This document shows, in pieces, positions 9,101-17,947 of a stretch of 46,786 bases of DNA; the first letter of the stretch is position 1; every line of letters starts with the position of its first letter. Position numbers and translations under genes: made by a program. The DNA lies in NCBI GenBank assembly GCA_018266615.1, contig JAFEAB010000045.1, positions 1 through 46,786 of the forward strand, written 5' to 3'. The notes beneath the pieces are model-generated. The model worked only from the letters and a program-made list of their open reading frames with translations. It did no database searches and was not told where the DNA came from. This DNA is from Bacteroidota bacterium. GTDB lineage: Bacteria; Bacteroidota; Bacteroidia; Chitinophagales; Chitinophagaceae.

Positions 9101-11188
9101 ATAAGAACCATTCACAGCATATTCGTGATTGGGATTAATAGGACTGGTTATTACAATGGTTCCTGAAGTATTGGTACAATCCGGCTGGTGCGATGCAAAT
9201 GCATTGGGCAGGGTTGGGGTGGTAAGCCCGGGGTTTATGGTTGCTGTGGTTATAGCCGACAAGCAACCCGAAGTGATGTCTTTTACGGTTACCTGGTACG
9301 TTCCCGAATTAATAGACGTAAAACTGGGCGATGACTGGTAAGCACCTCCAATTGAATATTGAAAATTCCCGCCCAGCGGGCTGGTAATCACAATATCTCC
9401 TTTCGATTGTCCGCAACCCGGGTGAACAATTGCTAAAGACGGCGCTGTGGGCGCCCCTGTTGCCGGCGGTACCGTAAGGCTAACCACATTGGAAAAACAA
9501 CCACTCACCAGGTCTTTTACAGTAAGGTTAACCGGCCCTATTCCCAGGCCGGAAAATACCGGGCTACTTTGATAAGGCCCTCCTGAAGAATATTGATAGG
9601 TTACTCCCAGCGGACTGCTAATGGTAACTGTTGCGGATGAAACGCTACAGGTTATGGCCTGGGTAATACTGGCAACAGGATCAGCGGGTGCCGGTTTTAT
9701 GGTAACCGGGCCCGATACGTTTGATGTGTCGGCACAACCCGATGCGTTACTTATTATACAATAATAAAACAGCGTACCGGCTATTGTGTTTTGGGGTGTT
9801 AGCGCCTGGTTAACTTCCCCGGTTAATAAGGTACCCCCCGTGTTTGACGCCGCGGTATTACTGTACCATTGATAACTTAAAGCGCCTGTTGCAGTGGTTC
9901 CTATAACTGATAAAGCAGGTACCGTCATATGCTGACAGACACTCACCGGGCTCACTGCAGGCTGTACAGTAACCATCGGTTTGCTGTTAACCGTAACCGT
10001 TACGTCTTTAGTGGCAGGGCAAACTCCATTCATTACACTGGTAACTGTGTATGTAGTAGTAGTGGATGGCGATGCCGTTACTACTGACCCGGTAGTGGAG
10101 CTAAGCCCGGTGGCGGGTGTCCAATTGTACGTTCCTCCGCCACCCGTAGCCGTTAATGCTACATTGCTTCCCTCACAAATCTGAGGTGCAGATGGCGTTA
10201 CTGTAACCTGGTTAAGAGTTTGGGTTGTTTCCACAATAAAGTTGCAATGATCTCCGGCAAAGCCATCAATCATCAAATAATAGGTATTTCCGGGTACCAG
10301 GCCGGTAGCGGTAACAATATTGGCAAAAGGTTTCGACGGATCTTCGAATGGAAGGATGTGCGGATAACATCCAAGTGGCGTAACCGGGCCGGTATTGCAG
10401 GTGCCACTGAAAAATATCATCTGAATCCCGCTGTTTAAATAATTACCCGCGGTATAATCCAAAACCCAAACCGAAAAAGTTGCACTGGCAGATGTAGCCA
10501 CAAACTTTAAAAACGTATTGTTTTCTAACCCAAAACAATAATCGAGATTGGAGCCCGACCAATCACTAACCGTATTGCCGGTAGTATTTCCGCAAAGCCC
10601 AGAAAAATCGCATATCGGGGTGGCATTGGCACAGGTGGTGCCGGCGGGTAATGTAACAGAACAGGGAGGAACCGGTATGGGTGGAGGCGCCGGCATATTG
10701 CTAAACGTGATACTCCAGGTAAACAGCGTGGCAGCGCCGCTGTTATTGCGACGGTCGTTTATCAACAACCGCCAGGTTCCGTTTGCATTCTGTCCATTAT
10801 TGACTGACCCCAGGTAGGCATCCGGAATATACGAACCGGTATAAGGAGCCGTTCCATTTCGGATTGAGGTAGCAGCAGCAGCCGAAAAACAAGTGTTTGT
10901 AAAATTACTTCCTGCGCCATTTTGCATTGATAAGGGCACGTTGGTACCATCCGGCGCTTTTAAAATGATTTCAAGATCGCGGTTAGGGGTGTTATGATTT
11001 AAATTTATACATACCGAAGACAGTCCGTAACTACCATCAATCGTGCCTACGCCGGCTACGGTAATGGGAAAAGACACATTCCCGATATTGGGGATCGTAC
11101 CACCACTTCCATTAAACGTTTGTGCAAGAGATCCTCCCCATAAAAAGAACGAAAAAAAAATTAAAGCAATCAGGTGTGTATATTTCAT
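6152..11188 (-). CDS. Giant T9SS type B secreted protein with P-domain and 12 tandem repeats
   Basis: A 1678-residue exported protein. Residues 1-23 are a signal peptide ending GGSLAQ; the ATG at 11188 was chosen over one 16 codons upstream for this reason. Residues 24-165 form a proprotein-convertase P-domain (SVCINLNHNTPNRDLEI and GTWRLLINDRRNNSG). A Cys-rich beta domain (about 180-325) and Ig/PKD-like segments follow. Residues about 500-1440 hold 12 repeats of about 78 residues, each with a QPTC-like start, YQYSIGGAYQ, PGTY, VTVKD and TGCIS. More Ig-like segments precede the C-terminus (about 1590-1678: FPSAFTPNRD, YNRYGQMVF, WDGTFGG, GTVIVLK), the type B sorting domain of gliding-associated T9SS cargo. 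It is likely a cell-surface adhesin; that role is inferred. Confidence 0.93.
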   Translation of the reverse strand: MKYTHLIALIFFSFFLWGGSLAQTFNGSGGTIPNIGNVSFPITVAGVGTIDGSYGLSSVCINLNHNTPNRDLEIILKAPDGTNVPLSMQNGAGSNFTNTCFSAAAATSIRNGTAPYTGSYIPDAYLGSVNNGQNANGTWRLLINDRRNNSGAATLFTWSITFSNMPAPPPIPVPPCSVTLPAGTTCANATPICDFSGLCGNTTGNTVSDWSGSNLDYCFGLENNTFLKFVATSASATFSVWVLDYTAGNYLNSGIQMIFFSGTCNTGPVTPLGCYPHILPFEDPSKPFANIVTATGLVPGNTYYLMIDGFAGDHCNFIVETTQTLNQVTVTPSAPQICEGSNVALTATGGGGTYNWTPATGLSSTTGSVVTASPSTTTTYTVTSVMNGVCPATKDVTVTVNSKPMVTVQPAVSPVSVCQHMTVPALSVIGTTATGALSYQWYSNTAASNTGGTLLTGEVNQALTPQNTIAGTLFYYCIISNASGCADTSNVSGPVTIKPAPADPVASITQAITCSVSSATVTISSPLGVTYQYSSGGPYQSSPVFSGLGIGPVNLTVKDLVSGCFSNVVSLTVPPATGAPTAPSLAIVHPGCGQSKGDIVITSPLGGNFQYSIGGAYQSSPSFTSINSGTYQVTVKDITSGCLSAITTATINPGLTTPTLPNAFASHQPDCTNTSGTIVITSPINPNHEYAVNGSYQSSPTFTGLTPGLYVVTVKNIISGCVSQSANIMINNIPPPPPTPVVNITNQPNCTNPSGAFTITAPLGGYTYSIGGAYQASVTFTGLAPGTYSLTVKDASDCISAPAQVIINPPSGGPAAPTASITLQPTCNVPTATISVTAPTGADIQYSIGGAYQTSGIFSGVAIGSYQVTVKNTSTGCISAPTVINVLAASAPQAPAATVTVQPTCNIPTGTIGITSPLGGNYQYSVGASYQASPSFPGLPPGTYPVTLKDNSTGCISTSLTLQVNGVPAPPADPVISLVQPTDCASLGGTITVTPVTGMEYGLDGMYQPGNTFINVAPGVHQITVKDLATGCVSQQVSATVNNIPPPAGAPSVTITSQPTCANNVGSLTVTNPVSGVLYGIDGNYQSSASFVNLSPGTYLITTKTDPGGCISQPASITINPPPGAPAAPVFDITQQPTCTDPTGAINITSPIGANLQFSMGGSYQVSPIFNGLAPGTYSLTTKDLGSGCISASSILVINAVPLAPTVTGSVTQQPTCANPQGIITVSSPSGGQYEYSLGGAYQAGTTFSVPSGSYQLTVKDISTGCISVPVTIIVPAVTGVPATPSIQISQQPTCLSAWGSFNITAPLGANLSYGYGLGFQVSPAFSNLSPGSYLVTVKDNSTGCISAGVQVVINPVPAPPSPPGVSLTNPSCTNTTGQINITSPLGGGYQYSIGGAYQASVIFPSVVPGSYSITVKDNSNGCISAPVTAVIGSAPVVPPSPDANGTSRCGPGTVQLLANGSGTIRWYSDVGLTQELATGPSLNISISQTTPYYLTSDNGGCTSSVTVVQAIVKPLPLPYLGADTIICPEDKLILNPGNFTGYVWNTGSTQPSITVYSGGVYNVQVTNTAGCQATSSIKVTVADNCSIVYFPSAFTPNRDFLNDGFGPLPKSIHPKLKEYKLNIYNRYGQMVFSSADPSQQWDGTFGGMYLPGAFTWYCHFTLKGKKQMQKGTVIVLK
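6865..9690 (-). repeat. Coding tandem repeat, 12 units of about 235 bp
   Basis: The central part of the giant T9SS protein consists of 12 imperfect head-to-tail units of about 78 codons. Each unit has one Cys near its start (QPTC or variants such as HPGC, QPDC, PTDC) and one in the TGCIS or SGCVS stretch, suggesting one disulfide per unit. Pro-rich linkers (for example INNIPPPPPTP) join the units. Units differ at many positions, so this is old duplication rather than a recent expansion. Confidence 0.9.
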
Positions 11189-11409
11189 AACAGAAGACCC
11201 GTGGAGTGTAGTTGGCAGAAAAAGTTTAAACGGCAAATTTCTGCTAAAACATTAAGGTTTCCAATGATTTCAATCGCAATTCTTCCTTTTTGTAAAATAA
11301 ATGATTCTCTTTCTGCTGAATTCAGGTCTTTTCTCTAATGACGACAGGTACCGAAAGAAAATTAACCAGTCCGCGTTTCAAAAAAAACTTTCCGGCGGCA
11401 TATTACATT

Positions 11410-11805
11410 CTACGGGTGGAGGTTTTCTTCTTCATGAAGTAAGGCGCGTAAAAGTAAAAGGAGGCTTTCTAATTCCGTAAAATTTATTTTCCCCATTTCT
11501 GTATCACCGTACTGTGTATGTTGCTGCATGGATTTAACTTTTTCACGGATCATATCCAATACCTGCAATGCGTGAGCCACTTTAAGTTTAATGACCCTTT
11601 CGTCATTGATTCGGGTTTCGAGGGTAGTGAAATTATTTATTCCAATACCAATAAAAATAGAGGCCACTCCAGAAATTACGATTTCAAGGGCGTTGTTTTC
11701 TGTAAAAAATGTCAGGAAAATAATTCCGGTTCCCAGCAAAATGAATAAACCAACTCCCGGGTTTATAAATACTCTCCAACCCCGAAGAAACTGTTTTTTA
11801 AACAT
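11410..11805 (-). CDS. Small two-helix membrane protein, unknown function
   Basis: A 131-residue protein not recognised as a named family. The N-terminus is basic (FKKQFLRGWRVF), followed by two hydrophobic segments (about 14-33, PGVGLFILLGTGIIFLTFF, and about 40-57, LEIVISGVASIFIGIGI). A charged, probably helical cytoplasmic tail contains HALQVLDMIREKVKSMQQ and a Leu-rich stretch ESLLLLLRALLHEEE. It is monocistronic and divergent from the downstream DNA glycosylase gene. No function is proposed. Confidence 0.75.
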   Translation of the reverse strand: MFKKQFLRGWRVFINPGVGLFILLGTGIIFLTFFTENNALEIVISGVASIFIGIGINNFTTLETRINDERVIKLKVAHALQVLDMIREKVKSMQQHTQYGDTEMGKINFTELESLLLLLRALLHEEENLHP

Positions 11806-11973
11806 ACCAAATGTTGTTTAGGATTATTTAAAAACAAAGTTTGTTCACCAGGCCTTAAAAAAAACACAAATTCAAATTGCAGGAGTTAAACAACACCTCC
11901 CAGCGCATCCTTTAACAGCCAGCACAACCGTATTAATGGAAGTACTATCAAATGGATTTATTAATTTCAATTA

Positions 11974-12594
11974 ATGGGCCTTCCCCGGATACATCTTTCA
12001 ACCGACAAACGATTAGCCTCCATTATAGCACAACAGGAGGTTTATATTTTGCAAAAGCGAAAAAATATAGCCCTGCAACTTTGTTTTTCTATAATGAGCC
12101 AGCAGCTAAGTACCCGGGTAGCCGCCGTATTTCATCAGCGCTTTCTTGGATTGTTCAATTCTCCCTCTCCTTCTGCCGCTCAAATCGCATCCATCCCCGT
12201 TCAATCCCTTCGATCCATTGGACTTAGCAACGCCAAAGCGGGTTACATAAAAAATGTAGCTGATTTTTTTGTACTTCACAAATTAACCGATCGCCAACTA
12301 CATAAAATGGAAAATGAAGAATTAATGGCGCTGCTCACCCAAATTAAAGGGGTGGGAAAGTGGACCGTAGAAATGATTCTGATGTTTTCGATGCAGCGGG
12401 AAGATATTTTTTCTGTAGACGACCTGGGGATACGGCAGGCCGTGTGTACGCTTTATAAGATTGATGACCCGGGAAATAAAAAACGCGTTACGGAAAAAAT
12501 TTTAAGAAAGGCCGAAAAATGGAAGCCTTTCCGAACCTATGCCTGCCTTTATTTATGGGGTTGGAAAGATATGCCTCCCAAGCCCTTAAAGTAA
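11974..12594 (+). CDS. DNA-3-methyladenine glycosylase 2 family (HhH-GPD)
   Basis: A 206-residue AlkA/MAG-type glycosylase that excises alkylated purines in base excision repair. The helix-hairpin-helix DNA-binding element is LTQIKGVGKWTVEMIL (about 121-136), and the catalytic Asp is Asp150 in SVDDLGIR. The N-terminal SIMSQQLSTRVA helix is typical of the superfamily. No C-terminal iron-sulfur Cys cluster is present, so it is not an EndoIII/MutY type. Its 3' end overlaps the convergent methionine sulfoxide reductase gene by 9 bases. Confidence 0.92.
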   Translation: MGLPRIHLSTDKRLASIIAQQEVYILQKRKNIALQLCFSIMSQQLSTRVAAVFHQRFLGLFNSPSPSAAQIASIPVQSLRSIGLSNAKAGYIKNVADFFVLHKLTDRQLHKMENEELMALLTQIKGVGKWTVEMILMFSMQREDIFSVDDLGIRQAVCTLYKIDDPGNKKRVTEKILRKAEKWKPFRTYACLYLWGWKDMPPKPLK

Positions 12595-13053
12595 GCATAG
12601 CAACCGCTCTAAATACAGAAGGTCCACTTCATCAAAACAACTTCTCGTTTCTGCGTCGGCATCAAAGACCGCTACTATTATTCCCTCTTTGGATAGGGGT
12701 ATCACTATTTCCGATTGCGACAGACTACTGCAGGCGATATGACCGCTAAATTGATTTACATCGGGTACAATAAGGGGCTTTCCGGATTGCCACGATTTTC
12801 CACAAACCCCTTTGCCCCTTTGGATTCTTGTGCATGCCAGCGGTCCCTGATAGGGCCCTACCACCAACTCGTTTTCCTGAACCAGGTAAAACCCAACCCA
12901 GAGCCAGTTGAACTGCTCCTTTAACATCGCACACATATTCGCCATATTGGCAATCTGTCCGGCTTCCTCATCCAATACCGCTTCAAATTGCGCTATCAGC
13001 AATTCATATTGCTGCTGTTTGGTGCCGGTGGAAATAATAAAGGATTCTGCCAT
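12586..13053 (-). CDS. msrC: Free methionine-(R)-sulfoxide reductase (GAF domain)
   Basis: A 155-residue single-GAF-domain enzyme that reduces free methionine-R-sulfoxide. The three conserved cysteines of the fRMsr family are all present: Cys74 in LACTRI, Cys84 in GVCG and Cys108 in GHIAC. The surrounding family blocks WVGFYLV, VVGPYQG, VPDVNQFSGHIA and SEIVIPL are intact. It is a cytoplasmic oxidative-stress repair enzyme recycled by thioredoxin. The gene ends inside the tail of the convergent glycosylase gene, and the response-regulator gene lies 9 bases upstream on the same strand, so these two are likely one operon. Confidence 0.93.
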   Translation of the reverse strand: MAESFIISTGTKQQQYELLIAQFEAVLDEEAGQIANMANMCAMLKEQFNWLWVGFYLVQENELVVGPYQGPLACTRIQRGKGVCGKSWQSGKPLIVPDVNQFSGHIACSSLSQSEIVIPLSKEGIIVAVFDADAETRSCFDEVDLLYLERLLCLL

Positions 13054-13062
13054 CTCCCAAAA

Positions 13063-13452
13063 TTACGGGTTGCTGGCGGCGAGTGCCTGATTTTCGAGGA
13101 TAAACCTGATTTTTATTAAAAGATGGTTGAGGTCAAACGGTTTTTGCAAAAAATCATCGGCCTGGGCATAATTGGCTAATTCACGAATATTACACTCTCC
13201 CGAACAAAGAATTACGGGAATTAAATTGGTATCCCTGTTTTCTTTTAGCTGTCTGCAAATTTCAGCCCCCGATTTGTGACCAAGCCGGCAATCCAATAAA
13301 ATAATATCAGGAAAATTTTTATCCAGCAGGAATTCATAATTTCCTTCATAATCTTTGAACACCCGGTAACCATTGCTCTCAAGAATAATGGAAACAATGC
13401 GAACAAAGCCAACATCATCGTCCAGAATAAATATGGTCTTACATTTTTCCAT
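13063..13452 (-). CDS. Single-domain response regulator
   Basis: A 129-residue protein consisting only of a CheY-like receiver domain. The acidic pocket is DDD at residues 11-13, the phospho-acceptor is Asp54 in LLDCRLG, and the conserved Lys is Lys104 in QKPFD. There is no output domain, so it must act by protein contact or as a phosphorelay intermediate. No kinase gene is adjacent. It is followed 9 bases downstream by the msrC-type gene, hinting at co-expression in a stress response. Confidence 0.92.
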   Translation of the reverse strand: MEKCKTIFILDDDVGFVRIVSIILESNGYRVFKDYEGNYEFLLDKNFPDIILLDCRLGHKSGAEICRQLKENRDTNLIPVILCSGECNIRELANYAQADDFLQKPFDLNHLLIKIRFILENQALAASNP

Positions 13453-13555
13453 TCTCAGGGGATTTACCCTCTTTCAGAAATGGACACTGCAAATTATTAA
13501 CCAATTTTATTATTTGTGGAAAACCTTTGTTCAAAATGCCGGCTTTAAGGAAATA

Positions 13556-14047
13556 TTAGTCCGGCCCCGCATTCTGATTTTCAAGGAACGCCCCTATCAT
13601 ACTGACTTCAAACCCGCGTTGTAACATGAAATTCCGCAGTTTCGCCTTTTTACTAAATATATTCTTCTCTCTTTTCAGGGAACGCCACTTTTCATTTGCT
13701 TCTTTCTCAAATACCCGGGTGTATTCGTCGTACGGAATTTCAGAAATCGCCTGCTTAATAAGGTATGCCGAAACGCGCTTCAATTTTAAGGCATTCGCAA
13801 TCTTAATTTTTCCCCATTTTTTTAACCTGAATTTTCCTCCTGCAAACTGCAGGGCAAACCGCTCCTCATTCAAGTAATTATCGGCTATTAACCCAGCCAA
13901 TAATTCATCCACTTGTTGTGCATATAGCCCCATGCTGAAAAGTTTTTCCTTCACCTCTGCATGACACCTTTCCTGGTAGCTGCAATATTGCCTTATTTTA
14001 GCCCGGGCCTGTTCTACACCAAGATAGTTACGCCTTTTATTTTCCAT
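13556..14047 (-). CDS. recX: Regulatory protein RecX
   Basis: A 163-residue helical-repeat protein of the RecX family, which binds RecA filaments and limits recombinase activity. Recognisable parts are ARAKIRQYCSYQERCHAEVKEKLFSMG, LIADNYLNEERFALQFAGGKFRLKKWGKIKIANALKLKRVS and a third repeat ending MLQRGFEVSMIGAFLE. Length and three-repeat layout match the family. It is divergent from dnaN with an 87-base shared promoter region; recA is not in the window. Confidence 0.92.
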   Translation of the reverse strand: MENKRRNYLGVEQARAKIRQYCSYQERCHAEVKEKLFSMGLYAQQVDELLAGLIADNYLNEERFALQFAGGKFRLKKWGKIKIANALKLKRVSAYLIKQAISEIPYDEYTRVFEKEANEKWRSLKREKNIFSKKAKLRNFMLQRGFEVSMIGAFLENQNAGPD

Positions 14048-14104
14048 TTTTCAGCCAAATTAAATTTATTTGGTATCCCCAAATCATCTTCTGCCCAATC
14101 CTTT

Positions 14105-14112
14105 TATCTTTG
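14105..14112 (+). promoter_or_regulatory. Candidate -7 box TATCTTTG for dnaN
   Basis: An exact match to TAnnTTTG, 22 bases before the dnaN ATG. No -33 TTG at optimal spacing was seen. Confidence 0.5.
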
Positions 14113-14134
14113 GCACTTAATCTTAAATTCGCAT

Positions 14135-15250
14135 ATGAAGTTCATAGTTTCATCTTCTGCATTACTTAAACAATTGCAGCAGATCAGCGGGGTTATTAAT
14201 GTAAATACAGTTCTTCCCATCCTCGAAGATTTTCTTTTCGAAATAGAAAAGAATAAACTTACCGTGATAGCTACCGACCTGGAAACGGTCATGAAAATCC
14301 GGGTAGATATTGAAGCCAAAGACAGTGGTCGGGTTTGTATCCCTGCAAAAATACTGCTCGACTCGCTAAAGAACATACCCGAACAACCGCTCACGTTCAG
14401 TATCGATAAAAACTTTGGAGTCGAAATAACCAGCGATAACGGGAAATACAAGGTGATGGGAGAAAACCCCGAAAATTTTCCGAAAGAACCACAACCCGAA
14501 GATACCAGCAACTTTACCATGGAATCTTCGGGGCTCCTTACAGCCATAAATAAAACCATTTTTGCGGTTAGCAACGACGACCTGAGGCCGGCCATGACGG
14601 GCGTTTTCTTTGAACTTGATAAAAAAGGGATCACCTTTGTGGCCACCGATGCACACCGCCTGGTAAGGTTCAGCCGAACCAATGTGGCCTGCCCCAAAAA
14701 AGACAGTTTCATTGTACCGAAAAAACCACTAAACCTGTTAAAGGCTGTTCTTCCGGATAACGATGATGAACTTACCATTTCCTACACCGAAAACCACCTG
14801 TTTGTTACCCATGGCCAAACAGAGTTGGTTTGTCGTTTAATAGATGCCCGGTTCCCCGATTATAAAGTAGTTATCCCCACCGATAATCCCTATAAAATGA
14901 CCATCGACAGAGTGGCGTTTCAAAATGCCCTCCGCAGGGTCAGTGTATTCAGCAACAAAAGCACCAACCAGGTAGCGCTCACCATTACCGGCAACGAATT
15001 ACAACTGGCGGCACAAGATGTGGATTTCAGTTTTGAAGGAAATGAACGGATGGCCTGCCAATACGATGGGGAAGACCTGCAAATTGCATTTAATGCTAAA
15101 TTTCTGATCGAAATGTTAGGTGGCGCCGAAACCCAGGAAGTTATTGTAGAACTCAGCACGCCCACCAAGGCTGGAATCATAAAACCATCTGAGCAGGAGG
15201 AAAATGAAGAATTGCTGATGCTGGTAATGCCCCTGATGTTAAACAGTTAA
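14135..15250 (+). CDS. dnaN: DNA polymerase III beta subunit (sliding clamp)
   Basis: A 371-residue sliding clamp, the dimeric ring that tethers Pol III to DNA. The start MKFIVSSSALLKQLQQI matches the family and sits behind a good promoter box; the frame is open for 58 codons upstream, but that part overlaps recX and has no family resemblance. Three clamp domains are recognisable from blocks such as LPILEDFLFEI, DLRPAMTGVFFEL, TDAHRLVRF, RFPDYKVVIP and the C-terminal MLVMPLMLNS (family MPMR-like end). dnaA is not adjacent, as often in Bacteroidota. A rho-independent terminator follows. Confidence 0.96.
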   Translation: MKFIVSSSALLKQLQQISGVINVNTVLPILEDFLFEIEKNKLTVIATDLETVMKIRVDIEAKDSGRVCIPAKILLDSLKNIPEQPLTFSIDKNFGVEITSDNGKYKVMGENPENFPKEPQPEDTSNFTMESSGLLTAINKTIFAVSNDDLRPAMTGVFFELDKKGITFVATDAHRLVRFSRTNVACPKKDSFIVPKKPLNLLKAVLPDNDDELTISYTENHLFVTHGQTELVCRLIDARFPDYKVVIPTDNPYKMTIDRVAFQNALRRVSVFSNKSTNQVALTITGNELQLAAQDVDFSFEGNERMACQYDGEDLQIAFNAKFLIEMLGGAETQEVIVELSTPTKAGIIKPSEQEENEELLMLVMPLMLNS

Positions 15251-15271
15251 AGTATCCAGTTCATATAAAAG

Positions 15272-15301
15272 AAGGCGCCCAAAAGCGTCTTTTTTTTTTT
15301 T
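15272..15301 (+). terminator. Rho-independent terminator after dnaN
   Basis: Stem AAGGCGC (15272-15278) pairs with GCGTCTT (15285-15291), with one G-T pair and a six-base loop, followed by a run of T to 15301. Confidence 0.85.
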
Positions 15302-15329
15302 CATCATCTCCTCAACCCCGCATTAATTC

Positions 15330-15337
15330 TATCTTTG
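15330..15337 (+). promoter_or_regulatory. Candidate -7 box TATCTTTG for asnS
   Basis: An exact match to TAnnTTTG, 20 bases before the asnS ATG and downstream of the dnaN terminator, so asnS appears to have its own promoter. Confidence 0.5.
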
Positions 15338-15357
15338 CGCACCAGAATTAAAATATT

Positions 15358-16797
15358 ATGTTTAGCAAAAGAACTAAAATAAAAATATTATTACAAAGCG
15401 ATAAAACAGATTTTGAAGCAACGGTAATGGGATGGGTAAAAACCTTTCGCAACAACCAGTTTATTGCTTTAAATGATGGAAGTACCAATCAAAATATGCA
15501 GGTGGTTGCCGAACTCGGCCTGCTGGATGAACCTACCCTTAAAAGGATAACTACCGGGGCTTGTATTAAGGCCACCGGAAAAATAATTCCCTCTTTGGGT
15601 AAAGGGCAGAAAATTGAATTAAAGGCAACTGCAATAGAAATCCTGGGAGACAGTGACCCCGAAAAATTTCCGTTGCAACCCAAAAAACACAGCCTCGAGT
15701 TTCTCCGCGAAATTGCCCACCTGCGATTTCGCACCAATACCTTTGGCGCTGTCTTCAGAGTACGGCACGCCCTCGCCTTCGCCATCCATAAATTTTTTCA
15801 CGACCGGGGATTTGTTTACCTGCATACCCCCATCATTACAGCCAGCGATGCAGAGGGGGCGGGTGAAATGTTTCGGGTTACCACCCTGCCCCTCGACGGT
15901 ACAGCAAAAGACAAAAACGGGGAAATTAATTTTAAAGACGACTTCTTTGGCCGGAGCACCAACCTTACCGTTAGCGGGCAACTGGAAGCTGAACTCGGCG
16001 CTATGGCGTTTAGCGAGGTATATACTTTCGGCCCTACTTTCCGAGCCGAAAACAGCAACACGGCCAGGCATCTCGCCGAATTTTGGATGATTGAACCCGA
16101 AGTTGCCTTTGCCGACCTGGATGATAATATGAACCTTGCTGAGGATTTTATCAAGTACATCATCCGTTTTGCCATGGAAAACAACCGGGAAGATTTAGAT
16201 TTCCTGGCTCAAAGACTGGCTGAGGAAGAAAAATCGAAGCCACAAAATGAACGCAGTGAAATGGGGCTGATCGAAAAACTCGAATTTGTACTGAATAACC
16301 ATTTTGAAAGATTAACCTACACTGAGGCTATAGATATCCTTCGCGAAAGCAATCACAACAAGAAAAAGAAATTTCAATACCCCGTTGATGCCTGGGGAAT
16401 CGATCTCCAAAGCGAGCACGAACGATATCTGGTGGAAAAACATTTTAAAAAGCCGGTAATCCTCACCAACTACCCCAAAGAAATCAAAGCATTTTACATG
16501 CGTCAAAACGATGATGGAAAGACGGTTGCCGCCATGGATATCCTGGCGCCCGGAATCGGGGAAATTGTTGGCGGTTCGCAACGAGAGGAGCGATATGACC
16601 TCCTAATGAAAAGAATGGAGGAAATGAATATTCCTTCGGAAGAATTAAACTGGTACCTTGATACACGACGCTTTGGCGCCTGCCAGCATGCGGGCTTTGG
16701 GCTTGGCTTTGAAAGAATGGTACTCTTTGTTACCGGAATGACGAATATCCGCGATGTAATCCCATTCCCAAGATATCCGAAGAGCGCAAACTTTTAA
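15358..16797 (+). CDS. asnS: Asparagine--tRNA ligase
   Basis: A 479-residue class IIb aminoacyl-tRNA synthetase. The N-terminal OB-fold anticodon-binding domain (about 1-110) includes [20 protein letters not shown]. Class II motif 2 is [21 protein letters not shown] and motif 3 is [16 protein letters not shown], ending in the typical [16 protein letters not shown]. The Ala/His pattern around motif 2 fits AsnRS rather than AspRS. It has its own candidate promoter and is followed 58 bases later by corA. Confidence 0.97.
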   Translation: MFSKRTKIKILLQSDKTDFEATVMGWVKTFRNNQFIALNDGSTNQNMQVVAELGLLDEPTLKRITTGACIKATGKIIPSLGKGQKIELKATAIEILGDSDPEKFPLQPKKHSLEFLREIAHLRFRTNTFGAVFRVRHALAFAIHKFFHDRGFVYLHTPIITASDAEGAGEMFRVTTLPLDGTAKDKNGEINFKDDFFGRSTNLTVSGQLEAELGAMAFSEVYTFGPTFRAENSNTARHLAEFWMIEPEVAFADLDDNMNLAEDFIKYIIRFAMENNREDLDFLAQRLAEEEKSKPQNERSEMGLIEKLEFVLNNHFERLTYTEAIDILRESNHNKKKKFQYPVDAWGIDLQSEHERYLVEKHFKKPVILTNYPKEIKAFYMRQNDDGKTVAAMDILAPGIGEIVGGSQREERYDLLMKRMEEMNIPSEELNWYLDTRRFGACQHAGFGLGFERMVLFVTGMTNIRDVIPFPRYPKSANF

Positions 16798-16855
16798 ACT
16801 ACGTTAATTGTATTGGTATTTTATTTAGATTGATGGCCGATTAATAAATCGCCTG

Positions 16856-17947
16856 ATGCCATCTTCCTCCAAATACCTGGAATATCTTTTTTCGCCCCTG
16901 GAATTGCTCCGTACACAAAAAGTGTTGCAAATTAACCCGACGGCTCCTCCACAACGAACAGAGCCCGAAACCGTTCACATAAGTTTATACGAATACAACG
17001 AACAATATTGCCACATCCATTCATTTTCTGAGGTAGATGCATTGATGCAAAACCTCAGGCAGGGATTTAAATGGATTAATATAGATGGAATAAGAAAAGA
17101 TACCGTTGAAACCATTGCCAAACATTTTGGAATACACCAGCTTCTTACCGAAGATATATTGAGCATTGGCCAGCGCCCAAAGATGGATGAACTGGGCGGC
17201 CAGCTATTCTGCATCCTGAACATGCTTTATTTTAACCCCGAACAAAGTGCGGTAGAAACAGAGCAAATCAGTATTGTTTTGGGGAAAGATTTTGTTCTCA
17301 GTTTCCAGGAAGATGCATCCCGGGATGCATTTAACCCGCTTCGCGAAAAATTAAACCAATCCATCAGTAAGGTGCGAGCCAACAAATCTGATTTTCTTTT
17401 TTACCTGATGATTGACGCAATAGTGGACCGTTATTTTATTGTAATGGAACAATTGGGCGGTCATATTGAAGACCTGGAGGAAGATATTGTGCGAAACCCC
17501 AACAAAAGAACACTTGCCCGTATAAATGCAGTTCGAAAAGAAATGATTGTATTAAAACGGAATGTTTCACCGGTTAGGGAAATGGTGAGTGGAATTTTGC
17601 GGAGTGAAAGCTCATTAATAGAAGAACGAACTGAAAAATATTTCAAGGATATTTACGACCATATTTTACAGGCAAACGACCTCGCGGAAAACTACAGGGA
17701 TATGATGTTGAACCTGCAGGATCTTTATATGAGTAATGTAAACCTAAAACAAAACGAGGTGATGAAACTCATGGCAATTGTTACCTGCCTGCTGGCGCCA
17801 GCCACAGTAATTGGCGGAATTTTTGGAATGAATTTCGATCTCATTCCGTTACTGCACAGCCAGTGGGGGTTTTTTATCTCTGTTGGCTTAATGCTGATGA
17901 TTCCCGTAGCGATGATTATTATATTTAAACGGCGGGGCTGGTTTTAA
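16856..17947 (+). CDS. corA: CorA family magnesium/divalent cation channel
   Basis: A 363-residue CorA-type channel for Mg2+ (or Co2+/Ni2+). There is a large N-terminal cytoplasmic domain, a long helix with LEEDIVRNPNKRTLARINAVRKEMI, and two C-terminal membrane helices. The first ends in the signature GMN (GMNFDLIPLL), the selectivity loop, and the protein closes with a basic KRRGWF tail. Length and order are typical. It converges on the DUF2480 gene, overlapping it by 4 bases. Confidence 0.95.
   Translation: MPSSSKYLEYLFSPLELLRTQKVLQINPTAPPQRTEPETVHISLYEYNEQYCHIHSFSEVDALMQNLRQGFKWINIDGIRKDTVETIAKHFGIHQLLTEDILSIGQRPKMDELGGQLFCILNMLYFNPEQSAVETEQISIVLGKDFVLSFQEDASRDAFNPLREKLNQSISKVRANKSDFLFYLMIDAIVDRYFIVMEQLGGHIEDLEEDIVRNPNKRTLARINAVRKEMIVLKRNVSPVREMVSGILRSESSLIEERTEKYFKDIYDHILQANDLAENYRDMMLNLQDLYMSNVNLKQNEVMKLMAIVTCLLAPATVIGGIFGMNFDLIPLLHSQWGFFISVGLMLMIPVAMIIIFKRRGWF

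Noticed and set aside
6865..9690. CRISPR array or non-coding tandem repeat
   Set aside because: The repeat period (about 235 bp) keeps one long reading frame and encodes protein domains; spacers are absent.
8510..10817. Plus-strand open frames opposite the giant T9SS gene
   Set aside because: They are shadows of the Gly/Thr/Pro-rich coding repeats on the minus strand and have no domain signal.
13961..14134. N-terminal extension of dnaN by 58 codons
   Set aside because: It overlaps divergent recX, has no clamp-family similarity, and a family-like ATG with a promoter box lies at 14135.
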